NCBI RefSeq assembly: GCF_002812085.1 | Contig: NZ_NPDM01000005.1 | Location: forward strand, 62,001-126,000 | Reading direction: 5' to 3' | DNA from: Leptospira levettii | Lineage (GTDB): Bacteria > Spirochaetota > Leptospiria > Leptospirales > Leptospiraceae | Length of the DNA stretch: 64,000 nucleotides | Shown here: positions 8,888 through 17,793 of the stretch, in pieces | Layout: each line of letters opens with the position of its first letter | Numbering within the stretch: the stretch's first letter is position 1 | Position numbers and translations under genes: made by a program | The notes under the pieces: model-generated | Told to the model about the DNA's origin: nothing | The model's database searches: none | Seen by the model: only the letters and a program-made list of their open reading frames with translations

Positions 8888-9253
8888 ATGTTACATTTGG
8901 TGCGCTTTTTTTTGTTCCTTTTGGTTTTGCCCTCCTATCTCTCGGCAAATCCTGGGACCTATGAGGATGCAGCCAAATTACTCCCAGAAATTTGGGAGAC
9001 AAAATACCCACTTCCTTATGGAAAACTCACAAGGAAGGACCCTCTGAATCAGGGGATCCGCCAGATTTCACGTAAAAAAGGAAAGTATTGGGTGTACAAT
9101 TTCGAAGTATTTATGCCAAAGTATGAAAGGAAAGAAACGACACCGGTTCCAAAACAGGAAGGTCGTAATATTCATGTCTTTTTTTTCTGGAATCCGGGAA
9201 TCATTGATGAACCCCACCGGATTGAATTAGGGGAACCACACGAAGGGAAATGA
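8888..9253 (+). CDS. Small secreted hypothetical protein
   Basis: 121 aa. A hydrophobic N-terminus (MLHLVRFFLFLLVLPSYLSAN) looks like a cleavable signal peptide with an AxA-like end. The mature part is polar with no motif I recognise. Its stop lies 1 bp before the start of the UDP-glucose pyrophosphorylase gene, so the two are co-transcribed. Confidence 0.7.
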   Translation: MLHLVRFFLFLLVLPSYLSANPGTYEDAAKLLPEIWETKYPLPYGKLTRKDPLNQGIRQISRKKGKYWVYNFEVFMPKYERKETTPVPKQEGRNIHVFFFWNPGIIDEPHRIELGEPHEGK

Positions 9254-9254
9254 A

Positions 9255-10667
9255 ATGGAGAAAGAAACCGTAGACCAACTGATCCGCGAGACCATGAAAC
9301 AGGCAGGTCTTTCAGATGCGTTCATTGTTGACTTTATTAGCAAAGTAGACGCGGTCCGTAATGGCGAAACTGGGATCGTACGTTGGGAAGAGGTAGGAGA
9401 TTTAGACCCCAAATCTGATGAAATTTCCCTTGAGTCAATCCATGACTCCTATCCTCTCGATACCACTCTTCTTTCGAAACTTGTTGTCATCAAGTTGAAT
9501 GGGGGTCTTGGGACAAGTATGGGACTCGACAAAGCGAAGTCTCTTATCCCGATTAAAGGAAATTTGTCTTTTTTATCTGTGATGGCAAAACAAATCGAAT
9601 ACCTTCGAAGCAAATATGGTATCGATGTTCCTTTACTTTTTATGGATTCCTATAATACCCAAGAAGATTCTCAAAAAGAATTAATTCAAAGTGGATTCAA
9701 ACAATCGTTACGTTCCAGTTTTTTACAACATAAGGTTCCAAGATTAGATGCAAAGACCTTTGTTCCTATCAAAACCAATGTAGAAAAGGAAAATTGGTGC
9801 CCACCTGGGCATGGAGATATTTATTTTACCATGATGGAAGAGGGGATTTTAGATGAACTTCTTTCCAAAGGATTTGAAATTGCCTTCCTTTCCAATGGAG
9901 ATAATTTGGGCGCAACAGTTGACCCTCAAATCGTATCCTACTTACTCAAAGAAGATATCCATTTTGCAATGGAAATGACACCAAAAACATTAGCTGATAA
10001 AAAAGGCGGAGCCATTTATCGTAAGTTAGTTGGCGGCAAAATGATTCAATACGAATTATTGGAGACTGCTCAAGTTCCAAAAGAACACGAACACGAATTT
10101 AGTGGGCTTGGAAAATTCAGAACTTTTTCTACCAATAATCTTTGGATCAATTTACGTGCACTCAAAGAAAGATTTCAAAAAGGAAACTTTTCATTATCTC
10201 TCATTGTGAATCCAAAACAAGTGTCTGGAAAGGATGTCATCCAACTGGAAACAGCAATGGGAAGTGCTGTTGGTAATTTTTCAAAGTTTAAAGGGATCAT
10301 CATTCCAAGAGATCGATTTGCACCTGTCAAAAAAACAGAAGACTATTTGATTCGTCGTTCGGATGCCTATGTGTTAAACGAAGATTATTCGTTAACAATG
10401 ACAAAAGAAAGAAAGGAAAAAGGACTTGGGGAAGTTCTTGTTTCTTTGGATGAAAAATTCTATAAAAAAATCCAACAATTTGATGCCTTATTTGTCGCCT
10501 TACCATCTTTAGTTGAATGTGAAGAGTTGGTTGTGGAAGGTGAAATTTTGTTTGATGTTCCAGTAAAAATAAAAGGAAAAGTAAAATTCCAAAACGTTTC
10601 TGGTTCTCTTCAAAAAATATCATCTTTATCAAAAACTGAATTTGAAAATCAAATCATTTCATTATGA
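9255..10667 (+). CDS. UTP--glucose-1-phosphate uridylyltransferase (UGP family)
   Basis: 470 aa, the length of eukaryote-type UDP-glucose/UDP-sugar pyrophosphorylases rather than of bacterial GalU. It makes UDP-glucose from UTP and glucose-1-phosphate. The nucleotide-binding loop is KLNGGLGTSMGLDKAKSLIP, followed by MDSYNTQEDS, PPGHGDIY and FLSNGDNLGA, all UDPGP signatures. AAGGG sits 7 nt upstream of the ATG. UDP-glucose would feed the surface-glycan genes elsewhere in the window. The gene overlaps the next small lipoprotein gene by 4 bp. Confidence 0.93.
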   Translation: MEKETVDQLIRETMKQAGLSDAFIVDFISKVDAVRNGETGIVRWEEVGDLDPKSDEISLESIHDSYPLDTTLLSKLVVIKLNGGLGTSMGLDKAKSLIPIKGNLSFLSVMAKQIEYLRSKYGIDVPLLFMDSYNTQEDSQKELIQSGFKQSLRSSFLQHKVPRLDAKTFVPIKTNVEKENWCPPGHGDIYFTMMEEGILDELLSKGFEIAFLSNGDNLGATVDPQIVSYLLKEDIHFAMEMTPKTLADKKGGAIYRKLVGGKMIQYELLETAQVPKEHEHEFSGLGKFRTFSTNNLWINLRALKERFQKGNFSLSLIVNPKQVSGKDVIQLETAMGSAVGNFSKFKGIIIPRDRFAPVKKTEDYLIRRSDAYVLNEDYSLTMTKERKEKGLGEVLVSLDEKFYKKIQQFDALFVALPSLVECEELVVEGEILFDVPVKIKGKVKFQNVSGSLQKISSLSKTEFENQIISL

Positions 10668-10921
10668 AAGGATTGATTGGTTCTCTCATTTTCGTATTTT
10701 TATTCAGTTGTGGTTCACCATTTTCGTTTCGTTCCGCATGTTATGAGCGGAATAAATGTTCCACAATTGAAGGTGAATGTTTTTTACGTAACGATGCAAT
10801 TTATCGAGTATCAACTGGGGCGTCTACTTATAGTAACGCCGATTTTGCGGCCATCGTTAGCAGTTGCCTCGGATTAGAAAAAGTTTGCCGAAAAAACTGC
10901 GAAAGTGGGACTATTTTTTGA
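10664..10921 (+). CDS. Small cysteine-rich lipoprotein
   Basis: 85 aa. MKGLIGSLIFVFLFSCGS has a short lipobox (LFSC), so Cys16 is probably lipidated. The mature protein is about 70 residues with six further Cys, likely disulfide-bonded. The start overlaps the UGP gene stop (ATGA), and the end overlaps the convergent TetR gene by 11 bp. Function unknown. Confidence 0.7.
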   Translation: MKGLIGSLIFVFLFSCGSPFSFRSACYERNKCSTIEGECFLRNDAIYRVSTGASTYSNADFAAIVSSCLGLEKVCRKNCESGTIF

Positions 10922-11501
10922 TTTCTGTTTTGAATCTTTCTTTGATTTGTAACATTGCGCGGAGGATGTAATCTTCATTCATAGAAATTCGCCAGTTCAT
11001 AAGAGATCCTTCGTAGAGATTGATCAGATCCCTTGCTAATTCTAATTCTTTTGTATTTTTTTGTAGCCATCCTTTTGATTTCCATTTCTGAATGGCTGAC
11101 GTTAAAATTGACTCCCAACGAATGACAATCCTCTTGAATTCATCACTAAATGGTTTTTCGCCTACAGGGAATTGGCTAGAAAAAATGGCAATGGGGCAAC
11201 CTTGGTAATAGGAATCATTCGTTCTGACTTGGTCTAACATTGCTTTTGACATTTCCGATATAAAGTCATTGGGTGTAGAGGAATTACGAAGGATTTTGCG
11301 AAACCATACAAGCACATCAACACCATAGGCTCTAATGACTTGAACACCTAAAGTTTGTTTGGAGGGGAAATGATCATAAAAACTTGCTTTGGCTGTCGCA
11401 GATTCTCGGATGATTTGGTTGATACCCGTGTGGTGATACCCTTGCCTGTAAAATCTGTTTTTGGCAATTTCGAGAATCCTAATTTTAGGCGAACGTTTCA
11501 T
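10911..11501 (-). CDS. TetR/AcrR family repressor
   Basis: 196 aa. The N-terminal helix-turn-helix is clear: ILEIAKNRFYRQGYHHTGINQII followed by AKASFYDHFPSKQTLG. The C-terminal ligand domain is generic for TetR proteins (TetR_C, about residues 80-190). It diverges from a thioesterase gene, and the shared intergenic region holds two palindromes, so it most likely represses itself and that gene. The inducer cannot be read from sequence. Confidence 0.92.
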   Translation of the reverse strand: MKRSPKIRILEIAKNRFYRQGYHHTGINQIIRESATAKASFYDHFPSKQTLGVQVIRAYGVDVLVWFRKILRNSSTPNDFISEMSKAMLDQVRTNDSYYQGCPIAIFSSQFPVGEKPFSDEFKRIVIRWESILTSAIQKWKSKGWLQKNTKELELARDLINLYEGSLMNWRISMNEDYILRAMLQIKERFKTEIKK

Positions 11502-11546
11502 TCGTCTCCACTAGAGTTCAAATTGCAATTTTGGGAATCATAAATT

Positions 11547-11592
11547 AGACAGAATTGTCTGTTTTTTTGTTGGCAGACAGATCGTTCTGTCT
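11547..11592. promoter_or_regulatory. Two palindromic operators, likely TetR-type
   Basis: Two inverted repeats with the same half-site lie between the divergent TetR and thioesterase genes. The downstream one (11575-11592) is AGACAGA-TCGT-TCTGTCT, a perfect 7-bp dyad. The upstream one (11547-11560) is AGACA-GAAT-TGTCT, with a shorter spacer. Position and shape fit operators of the adjacent TetR protein; binding is inferred. Confidence 0.75.
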
Positions 11593-11623
11593 AAATTTGG
11601 AAACACTGAGGAAAGAAAAGATC

Positions 11624-12031
11624 ATGATAGTGACTCATACAACTGAAATTCCCGTATTATGGAGCCATTTGGATGCCAATGGGCATGTCAATAATGGAGT
11701 GTACCAAGCCTACTTGGATGAAGCAAGGATGCAGGCTTTAGAGAAGATTGGGTTTTCAATTCGAGAGATGAGAGAGAATCTTGTCGGTCCTGTGGTCTTA
11801 AAAGCCGAGTTAAATTACCACAAGCCATTGAATCATCCCGATTCGGTTCGAATTGAAACTGGATTTCGGGATATGACTGTTGTGAGGGGAACTGTCTTAC
11901 AAAATATGTATCGAGTTTCCGATGGTGTTCTAGTCTGCGAAGCTATCTTTTCCGCATTATTTTTTGATTTTGCCAAAAAAAGACCTTGGAAAATTCCAAA
12001 ACATTTTTTTGACCAACTAACAACTGCCTAA
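11624..12031 (+). CDS. Acyl-CoA thioesterase, hot-dog fold (4HBT/FadM-like)
   Basis: An ATG at 11624 (MIVTHTTEIP) with GAGGAAAG upstream is preferred to the in-frame ATG at 11555, which would start inside the operator region. The protein is about 135 aa, a normal single hot-dog domain. WSHLDANGHVNNGVYQAYLDEARM is the 4-hydroxybenzoyl-CoA thioesterase-type signature with the catalytic Asp. It probably hydrolyses acyl-CoA or related thioesters. Control by the divergent TetR protein suggests induction by a fatty-acid-like or aromatic signal (inference). Confidence 0.88.
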   Translation: MIVTHTTEIPVLWSHLDANGHVNNGVYQAYLDEARMQALEKIGFSIREMRENLVGPVVLKAELNYHKPLNHPDSVRIETGFRDMTVVRGTVLQNMYRVSDGVLVCEAIFSALFFDFAKKRPWKIPKHFFDQLTTA

Positions 12032-12068
12032 CGAAAACTTTTTTCAAAAATATATGAAGGTCTATCGT

Positions 12069-14480
12069 TTATTCGCGAATGAATGATAGTTGGCTTTTTT
12101 CTGGGACTAAACCTTTATCTTCAAATTCACCTGATAAGGATTCATAATTTGGAGAAAGTTTAATTTTCCATTTTCCTTTTTCTTCAATTAGATCGGAATC
12201 TACAATATTTTTGCCACGAAAGATTGGATTTTCATTCCATTTCATAACAATGTTTCCTTCCGCATCTTCGGCTTCGATGGTCAATCGAACTGGTTTCACT
12301 TTGTTTTTGCCATCCCAATACATTGCAGTCCAAGGCCCGATAAACTTCTGTATGGCGGATTCACCAAATGTTTTTACTTTTTTAATATCGGGAACAGTTT
12401 CCGATAAAACAGCGGTGACTGGTGAAGAATACAAACTTTCCCCAACTCCTTTTTGAACAGATTGAATTACAAAAAAGTAAAATTCGTTTTTGGAAAGATT
12501 CTGTAATTTAAAATTAGATTCTGAAGTTTCTTTAACCAAACTCCAATCTTCTTCATTCTTTTTTCTCATGAGAATTTTATAAGAAGTGACCTTTGGAATC
12601 AAATTCCAACTAAACCAGAGTTCTCCCGATTTTCGATTTTCTGTAATGGTTAGTTCCGGAGCCTTTACAATTAAAGACCTTCCTGCAATGAGTGATGCAT
12701 ATCCGATATCTGGTTCAGATGGGAAACTATACAAATCCCCTTCGAATTCTGCTGTGACTGCATAAAAAGATTCTTTTCCAGAAGTTTCCTCGTCTTTGTA
12801 AAGTAGGTCTGTGGTTTTTGCAATGCGTTTCCAGGAACCATTTGTTTTTCGAAAGATATGGTATGCAGTTGCACTTGGAGAACCTTCCCATTGTAAGACG
12901 GTCACTCCAGGATACAAACCTTTGGAAGCGGTGAAATGTTCAGGTCTTGGTTTTAAAACTTCAGAAGGATCTAAATGCGCTGATACGTAATAACTAGATT
13001 CTCCTTCTAGTTGGTTTCTTTCTGGAACAACTTGGTAAATTTCGTTATCACCATTACGACTAGCTTTTAAATCTGTGTAAGAATTTTTTTCAGTTTTTCC
13101 TAAAAAGCGGAAAATCCGTGCCATTGCATTCCATTTGTAAACAACATATGTAGTTGGGATGGATTGGTTTTCCCATTCTAACAAGATACGGTCATTTGTT
13201 GGTGCAACAGATGCTCTTAAATTAGTAACAGGTAAAATTCCTGCAGGTTTTGTCGGCTCTGACGCATATCCATCGTTTGAGTCAATGGAAGGTTTGGATA
13301 AATAATTTTCATCTAAGCTTGCTACTTTGTAATGATAGGCAGTATTCTTTTGAACACCAAAATCATCAAAGTAGGGTTGTTTGGAAAGTCCAACAAGTTG
13401 GTATTTTGTATCAATTTTACGTTTTCTGTACACTTCGTACCCAATGGCTCGTTTTTCACTCGACCATGAGATTCGAATCCGATCAGAATAATCACCTCTA
13501 GATGCATACACTTCTTTTGGTGGGAATAAATTATGTTCACCAAATTCCAATGACTCTAATTCATTCATCAATTTGGATTCTGTGAGTAGTTGGTTCCCCT
13601 CTGAGGGATTCGCAACATAAATCGATTTGGTGTGTTTGGGGAAACTTTCATAAGAAATCCAAAGATACCCTTGGTCCCCCCAATTTGTTCCCCAAGTATT
13701 CCAAACTTTAAACGCTTTCTTTTTGTCATTATAACCCAAAATCACAAGGGATTGGGCTCCTATAACTTCTCCACTTCCTTGTTGGAAAACGGCATCTGGT
13801 TTTGGATTTAGAAAATTTTCATAGACTAAATAACCAATCAAAACTGGTTTTTTTTCAGCTAATGCAAGTTTTATGGAGGAAAGATCGTGAGGTTCAATTT
13901 TATAAATTCGACCAAGCCTCGCTTTTCGGCCTATTTCCACAATGTTTGCTTTTGGTCGAACCCTTAGATTATTACTGGATTCATTCATTAGCTCAATGGG
14001 GACAGAACCTCTACTCGTTGCAAGAACCAAGGCATCGAGTAAGGAAACTGCTTGGTCTTTCCCACTGTTCAATTGGTTATAAATGAAATTTGCTGAATAA
14101 AGAAGTTTTTGACCATTGGCAGAATTTGGACCAATCGCAGATAAATTACGAATCCCTTTTTTCTGAGCTTCTAAATACGAAATTAGACCATAACCGACTG
14201 TAAAACCTACGTTATCTTTTCCTGTACCTTGGTCCATCGGAACCGGAAAGTCGACACTTAGGTCGATATTGGAAGGTAAATCTGAATGGGAAACCTGAGA
14301 ACTGTAAGGTGGAATACTTTGGTATAAGGCAAATGGGTCTGGAGTCAGTCCTGGTTTTTTAAGAGAAGATTTAGTTTCTGTTTTACCAGTAATCGGTTTT
14401 GTTTGGAAACTAACAACGATTAGTCCAATGATAAATAATATAGTACCAATTGCAATTTTTTGTTTTGTATTCCGAAACAT
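12069..14480 (-). CDS. Membrane-anchored papain-fold (C1) pseudopeptidase with Fn3-like repeats
   Basis: 803 aa. One N-terminal membrane helix (about 8-26) anchors it in the periplasm. Residues about 65-295 follow the papain (C1) fold: MDQGTGKDN, then GAQSLVILGYND, then KVWNTWGTNWGDQGY. The catalytic Cys position is Asn90 and the His position is Gln243; only Asn261 remains. Residues about 320-720 contain several fibronectin-III-like repeats (recurrent WSSEKRAIGYEVYRK, YHYKVASLDE, TAYHIFRK, YYVSAHLDP). It is probably a binding or scaffold protein. It is the third gene of an exbB-tonB operon, starting 1 bp after tonB. Confidence 0.8.
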   Translation of the reverse strand: MFRNTKQKIAIGTILFIIGLIVVSFQTKPITGKTETKSSLKKPGLTPDPFALYQSIPPYSSQVSHSDLPSNIDLSVDFPVPMDQGTGKDNVGFTVGYGLISYLEAQKKGIRNLSAIGPNSANGQKLLYSANFIYNQLNSGKDQAVSLLDALVLATSRGSVPIELMNESSNNLRVRPKANIVEIGRKARLGRIYKIEPHDLSSIKLALAEKKPVLIGYLVYENFLNPKPDAVFQQGSGEVIGAQSLVILGYNDKKKAFKVWNTWGTNWGDQGYLWISYESFPKHTKSIYVANPSEGNQLLTESKLMNELESLEFGEHNLFPPKEVYASRGDYSDRIRISWSSEKRAIGYEVYRKRKIDTKYQLVGLSKQPYFDDFGVQKNTAYHYKVASLDENYLSKPSIDSNDGYASEPTKPAGILPVTNLRASVAPTNDRILLEWENQSIPTTYVVYKWNAMARIFRFLGKTEKNSYTDLKASRNGDNEIYQVVPERNQLEGESSYYVSAHLDPSEVLKPRPEHFTASKGLYPGVTVLQWEGSPSATAYHIFRKTNGSWKRIAKTTDLLYKDEETSGKESFYAVTAEFEGDLYSFPSEPDIGYASLIAGRSLIVKAPELTITENRKSGELWFSWNLIPKVTSYKILMRKKNEEDWSLVKETSESNFKLQNLSKNEFYFFVIQSVQKGVGESLYSSPVTAVLSETVPDIKKVKTFGESAIQKFIGPWTAMYWDGKNKVKPVRLTIEAEDAEGNIVMKWNENPIFRGKNIVDSDLIEEKGKWKIKLSPNYESLSGEFEDKGLVPEKSQLSFIRE

Positions 14481-14481
14481 C

Positions 14482-15123
14482 TTAATCCTCTTCTAAATCA
14501 AAACTGATGGGCAATCTATGTGCCATCCGAGTTGGTTTTCCTTTGTCATAGCCAGGTGTAAACCTTGCACGTTGGATGATTCTAATGGCAGCTTCATCGA
14601 ATCCATACCCTGCTCGTCCCGAAACAATTTTGACTCCTTGGAGTACACCTTGTTCGTCAACTTGCACCATGACAACAACTGTCTTTTGGCTAATGTTTGC
14701 CGATTTGGCTGCTTCAGGGAAATATGCTTTTAAATCAAAATCAATGATGGGTGTGGGAGGCCTGTCACCATTAAATGAAAACAAAAATCCATCTTTGTCT
14801 GTACCATTCCCTGAAAGTTGGTTTGGGTTTAAGTCAGAATTATCAGGTTTGTCTTCGGCATCTTTGTTCGATCCTTCCACCCATTCTTGTTTTTCGACAG
14901 GAGCGGGGCTTGATGTGCCACCAATGAGTTCTGGTGGAATTTCTTCAAAGGAGACATCCACATCTTCCAATGAAGTTTCTTGAAAGGCAGCTTCACTTGG
15001 CAAAGTTAGAACAAAATATATCAAATAACACATTACATGTAAACTCACAGAAACAAACAAACTTGCTCGGAAAAGACCGAACCGCCTGAGTTTGTATTGT
15101 AAAAACAATGTAAATGATTTCAT
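14482..15123 (-). CDS. TonB family energy transducer
   Basis: 213 aa. One N-terminal membrane helix (about 19-40), an acidic Pro/Ser/Asn-rich linker and a C-terminal TonB domain (about 130-210) with VQVDEQGVLQGVKIVSGRAGYGFDEAAIRIIQ and FTPGYDKGKP. It would couple the inner-membrane proton gradient to outer-membrane receptors together with the ExbB-like protein encoded 11 bp upstream. No ExbD gene and no TonB-dependent receptor is present nearby. Confidence 0.9.
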   Translation of the reverse strand: MKSFTLFLQYKLRRFGLFRASLFVSVSLHVMCYLIYFVLTLPSEAAFQETSLEDVDVSFEEIPPELIGGTSSPAPVEKQEWVEGSNKDAEDKPDNSDLNPNQLSGNGTDKDGFLFSFNGDRPPTPIIDFDLKAYFPEAAKSANISQKTVVVMVQVDEQGVLQGVKIVSGRAGYGFDEAAIRIIQRARFTPGYDKGKPTRMAHRLPISFDLEED

Positions 15124-15134
15124 ATAACTCTTAT

Positions 15135-15794
15135 TTAATGGTGGATGTTAGGTGTAGAACTAGAAGATTGGTTGTGTTTTCCGCTAGTGATGAAACTAGC
15201 ATGGATTTCTTTAGAAAGGATTTCCAATTGTCCTAATACCAATTTCATCTTACGAGTGAAGTAGTTATTTGCCATTACAACTGGAATCGCAACGGCAAGA
15301 CCAGCAGCAGTGGCAAGTAGGGCAGTGGAAATACTACGCATCACCACTTCTGCACCAGAATTCCCTAAAGTTCCTAAACCATAGAATGCTTTGATCACCC
15401 CAAGCACAGTTCCCAAAAGCCCGATAAAAGGAGTATTGTTCCCAAGTGTGTTGAGAATCGGAAGTCGTTCCTCTAAACTGAGTCGTTCTTTTAGAATTTT
15501 TCCTTCCATGAGTTCCGATAATCCTTTGTGGTTTTCTTTTTCGCGTTCCAAAACAAAATGAATGAAACGTGTGTAAGAATTTTCCATAGGATGGCTTTCG
15601 AGTAATTTTTCCGTACCTTTTAGATCACGGTGGCGAATCAGAAGTGTGAGTGAATCGAGAAGTGATTCAGATTCTTTGTTAAAATTGCGTTTATAAACAA
15701 TTAACCTTTCGATGAAAACAGCAATGGCGAGGATACTCGCGAATAACATCACGAGAAAGATGATTTTTTCACCAATGTCTACGAAATCTTGCAT
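15135..15794 (-). CDS. MotA/TolQ/ExbB proton-channel protein
   Basis: 219 aa. Three hydrophobic segments (about 10-30, 115-140, 155-178) with the family motif NTLGNNTPFIGLLGTVLGVIKAFYGLG and ISTALLATAAGLAVAIPVV. ExbB proteins form the pentameric channel that energises TonB. It is the first gene of the exbB-tonB-pseudopeptidase operon. The usual exbD is absent between exbB and tonB. Confidence 0.92.
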   Translation of the reverse strand: MQDFVDIGEKIIFLVMLFASILAIAVFIERLIVYKRNFNKESESLLDSLTLLIRHRDLKGTEKLLESHPMENSYTRFIHFVLEREKENHKGLSELMEGKILKERLSLEERLPILNTLGNNTPFIGLLGTVLGVIKAFYGLGTLGNSGAEVVMRSISTALLATAAGLAVAIPVVMANNYFTRKMKLVLGQLEILSKEIHASFITSGKHNQSSSSTPNIHH

Positions 15795-15918
15795 TTTTTG
15801 AACCTTCTAACGGACAGAATCCAATCCCTTGGACAACAATCAAAGAGAAAATTTGCGTAAAAAATACTTCGGTTGATCCCAATTCCACCCCAAAGAAAGA
15901 ATGATTCCAAGGATTGGT

Positions 15919-17781
15919 ATGAAGGCAAAAAACATTCTTCTGAACAGTTTTGGGGTTCTTTTCATCGGTTTCGGCGTTTTTCTCGTCGTGTTCTATGCTA
16001 CAAAATCTTGGGAGGCCTTCCTCCAAATTTGTCCCAACAAAGATTTTTTGTCTTGGGATGAAAATATACGACTGAACCAAGTCCTTGACCAATATGTCGA
16101 TTTTCGAAATGGAAATTGGTTTTATGGTATCATGCCGTTTTTGGAAAGCCCCACCTGGCCTCCATTACGATCAATGCTAACATTTGTTACATTGTATTTA
16201 CCGATTGATGCATATGAAACCTATCGAGATAGTTTTCTTGGACTATTTTTTTTGATCTTAGTGTATCCAGGTTTGGTGTATACATCGTTTCGGATGTCAA
16301 AATCTCTTTTTTGGTCAGGACTTTTTTCATCCCTCATCTTTATCCTTACCATCCAAACTGTAGAAGTGCCTGCATATTCCTTGTCTTCTATGTTGGAAAC
16401 CCAATCGATGTTTTTTCTTCTACTTTCTGTTTATGCCATTTACCGTTTGTATGATACAGACAACCGAGAACGTGAAATTGATGGCAGTACCAAATGGATG
16501 ATCTTTGTTTCCTTATTTGGTTTTTATTTCACTAAATATCCTTATGGGATTTTATTCTTTATGGCTTGTTTTGCTTATGAACTGATTCGATCCCCGGGCA
16601 AATACAAAGAAGTAATCCTCTATCTCTTAAAACAATACGCAAAAGGAATTCGACTTTTATACTTAGTATTTGTTGTGCTGATGGTATTTTCTTTACCAGT
16701 GTTACGAGTTGTCACCAAAATCAATCTGAATCAAAAGGGTTTCAAACAGTTTATGTTTGGGATCACCTTGGTATTGTTTGTTGATCTATCGCTTTATTTA
16801 TTCCGAAACCGCGATGCCATGAAAAAAATATTCCCAAAAACAGCAGTTGTACTTTGGGCTTATGCTATTTTCCCTGCATTTTTATGGTTATTTTTAAATC
16901 CAGATCGAGTGAATGCTCTTATCGATGCTCAAATGATTGTGAATGCATATACCAGAAGTTTTTTCCTTACCCTTTGGACAGAACCTGGGAAAGATCCATC
17001 CGTTCCTGGAGTTTTTGATTTCATTTGGGGATTTCGAACTTTGGTATTATTTTCCACCTTGTCTTTGTTATATTTTTTTGTTCGTACCAAAGAAACAATA
17101 TGGAATAAAATCAAAGACCCACTTGTGGCAGGAACTTTTATTCTCTTCTTAGAACTTTTAATTTTGGAACTTACCACTGGAAACAAACAACCAAGGCATG
17201 TTCTCCAGTTTATCCCTGCGATTGGACTTGTGGGTTTTTTGTGGATCTTAAGGCTTTATCATTTAGCTGATCACAATTTTCAAAGGATTACTTCCGTATC
17301 GGTGATCCTTCTCACAACTAGTTTTGTATTTTATAATTCTGTGTATGAACAAGGGATTCTTTCTGGAAAATTTTACGAGACCAAAATGTTCTGTTACCGA
17401 GGGATGAATGCGAGTGATTTCCAACCAGCAAGAGAAATAGCCGAACATGTGGCTCCTAATAAAAAATACATCCTCATCAATGCCTTCCATTTTACGGAAA
17501 AATATGAGGCAAATGGTCGAGTTTTAGCCTCCGATTTTGACTTAGCGATGAAACTTCGCACTTACAAAGTAGGAATGGTACGGAATGACAACAAATACCG
17601 ATGGAAAGATTGGACAAATTTTGATTCCGTTCTCTTATTAAGTGATGTTTGCCCTGATAGTTTTGTTGAAGAAAAATTTGAAAATCGCACAAAAATGTTG
17701 AACAGTAAGTCAACATTGCTGTCTACTTACAGAGAGAGCTCTGGTACCGCTTGTTTACAAGAATACAAACTGCTTAAATAG
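15919..17781 (+). CDS. Polytopic membrane protein, glycosyltransferase-like (GT-C/ArnT-like)
   Basis: About 620 aa with roughly ten or more membrane helices. The first is right after MKAKNILLNSF. An early periplasmic loop (SWDENIRLNQVLDQYVD…) and the overall layout resemble GT-C transferases that use polyprenyl-phosphate sugars, but the family call is only by architecture. The ATG at 15919 has AAGGA 5 nt upstream; an ATG at 15901 is also possible. The RND pump gene follows after 12 bp. Confidence 0.7.
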   Translation: MKAKNILLNSFGVLFIGFGVFLVVFYATKSWEAFLQICPNKDFLSWDENIRLNQVLDQYVDFRNGNWFYGIMPFLESPTWPPLRSMLTFVTLYLPIDAYETYRDSFLGLFFLILVYPGLVYTSFRMSKSLFWSGLFSSLIFILTIQTVEVPAYSLSSMLETQSMFFLLLSVYAIYRLYDTDNREREIDGSTKWMIFVSLFGFYFTKYPYGILFFMACFAYELIRSPGKYKEVILYLLKQYAKGIRLLYLVFVVLMVFSLPVLRVVTKINLNQKGFKQFMFGITLVLFVDLSLYLFRNRDAMKKIFPKTAVVLWAYAIFPAFLWLFLNPDRVNALIDAQMIVNAYTRSFFLTLWTEPGKDPSVPGVFDFIWGFRTLVLFSTLSLLYFFVRTKETIWNKIKDPLVAGTFILFLELLILELTTGNKQPRHVLQFIPAIGLVGFLWILRLYHLADHNFQRITSVSVILLTTSFVFYNSVYEQGILSGKFYETKMFCYRGMNASDFQPAREIAEHVAPNKKYILINAFHFTEKYEANGRVLASDFDLAMKLRTYKVGMVRNDNKYRWKDWTNFDSVLLLSDVCPDSFVEEKFENRTKMLNSKSTLLSTYRESSGTACLQEYKLLK

Positions 17782-17793
17782 AGATAAAAATTC

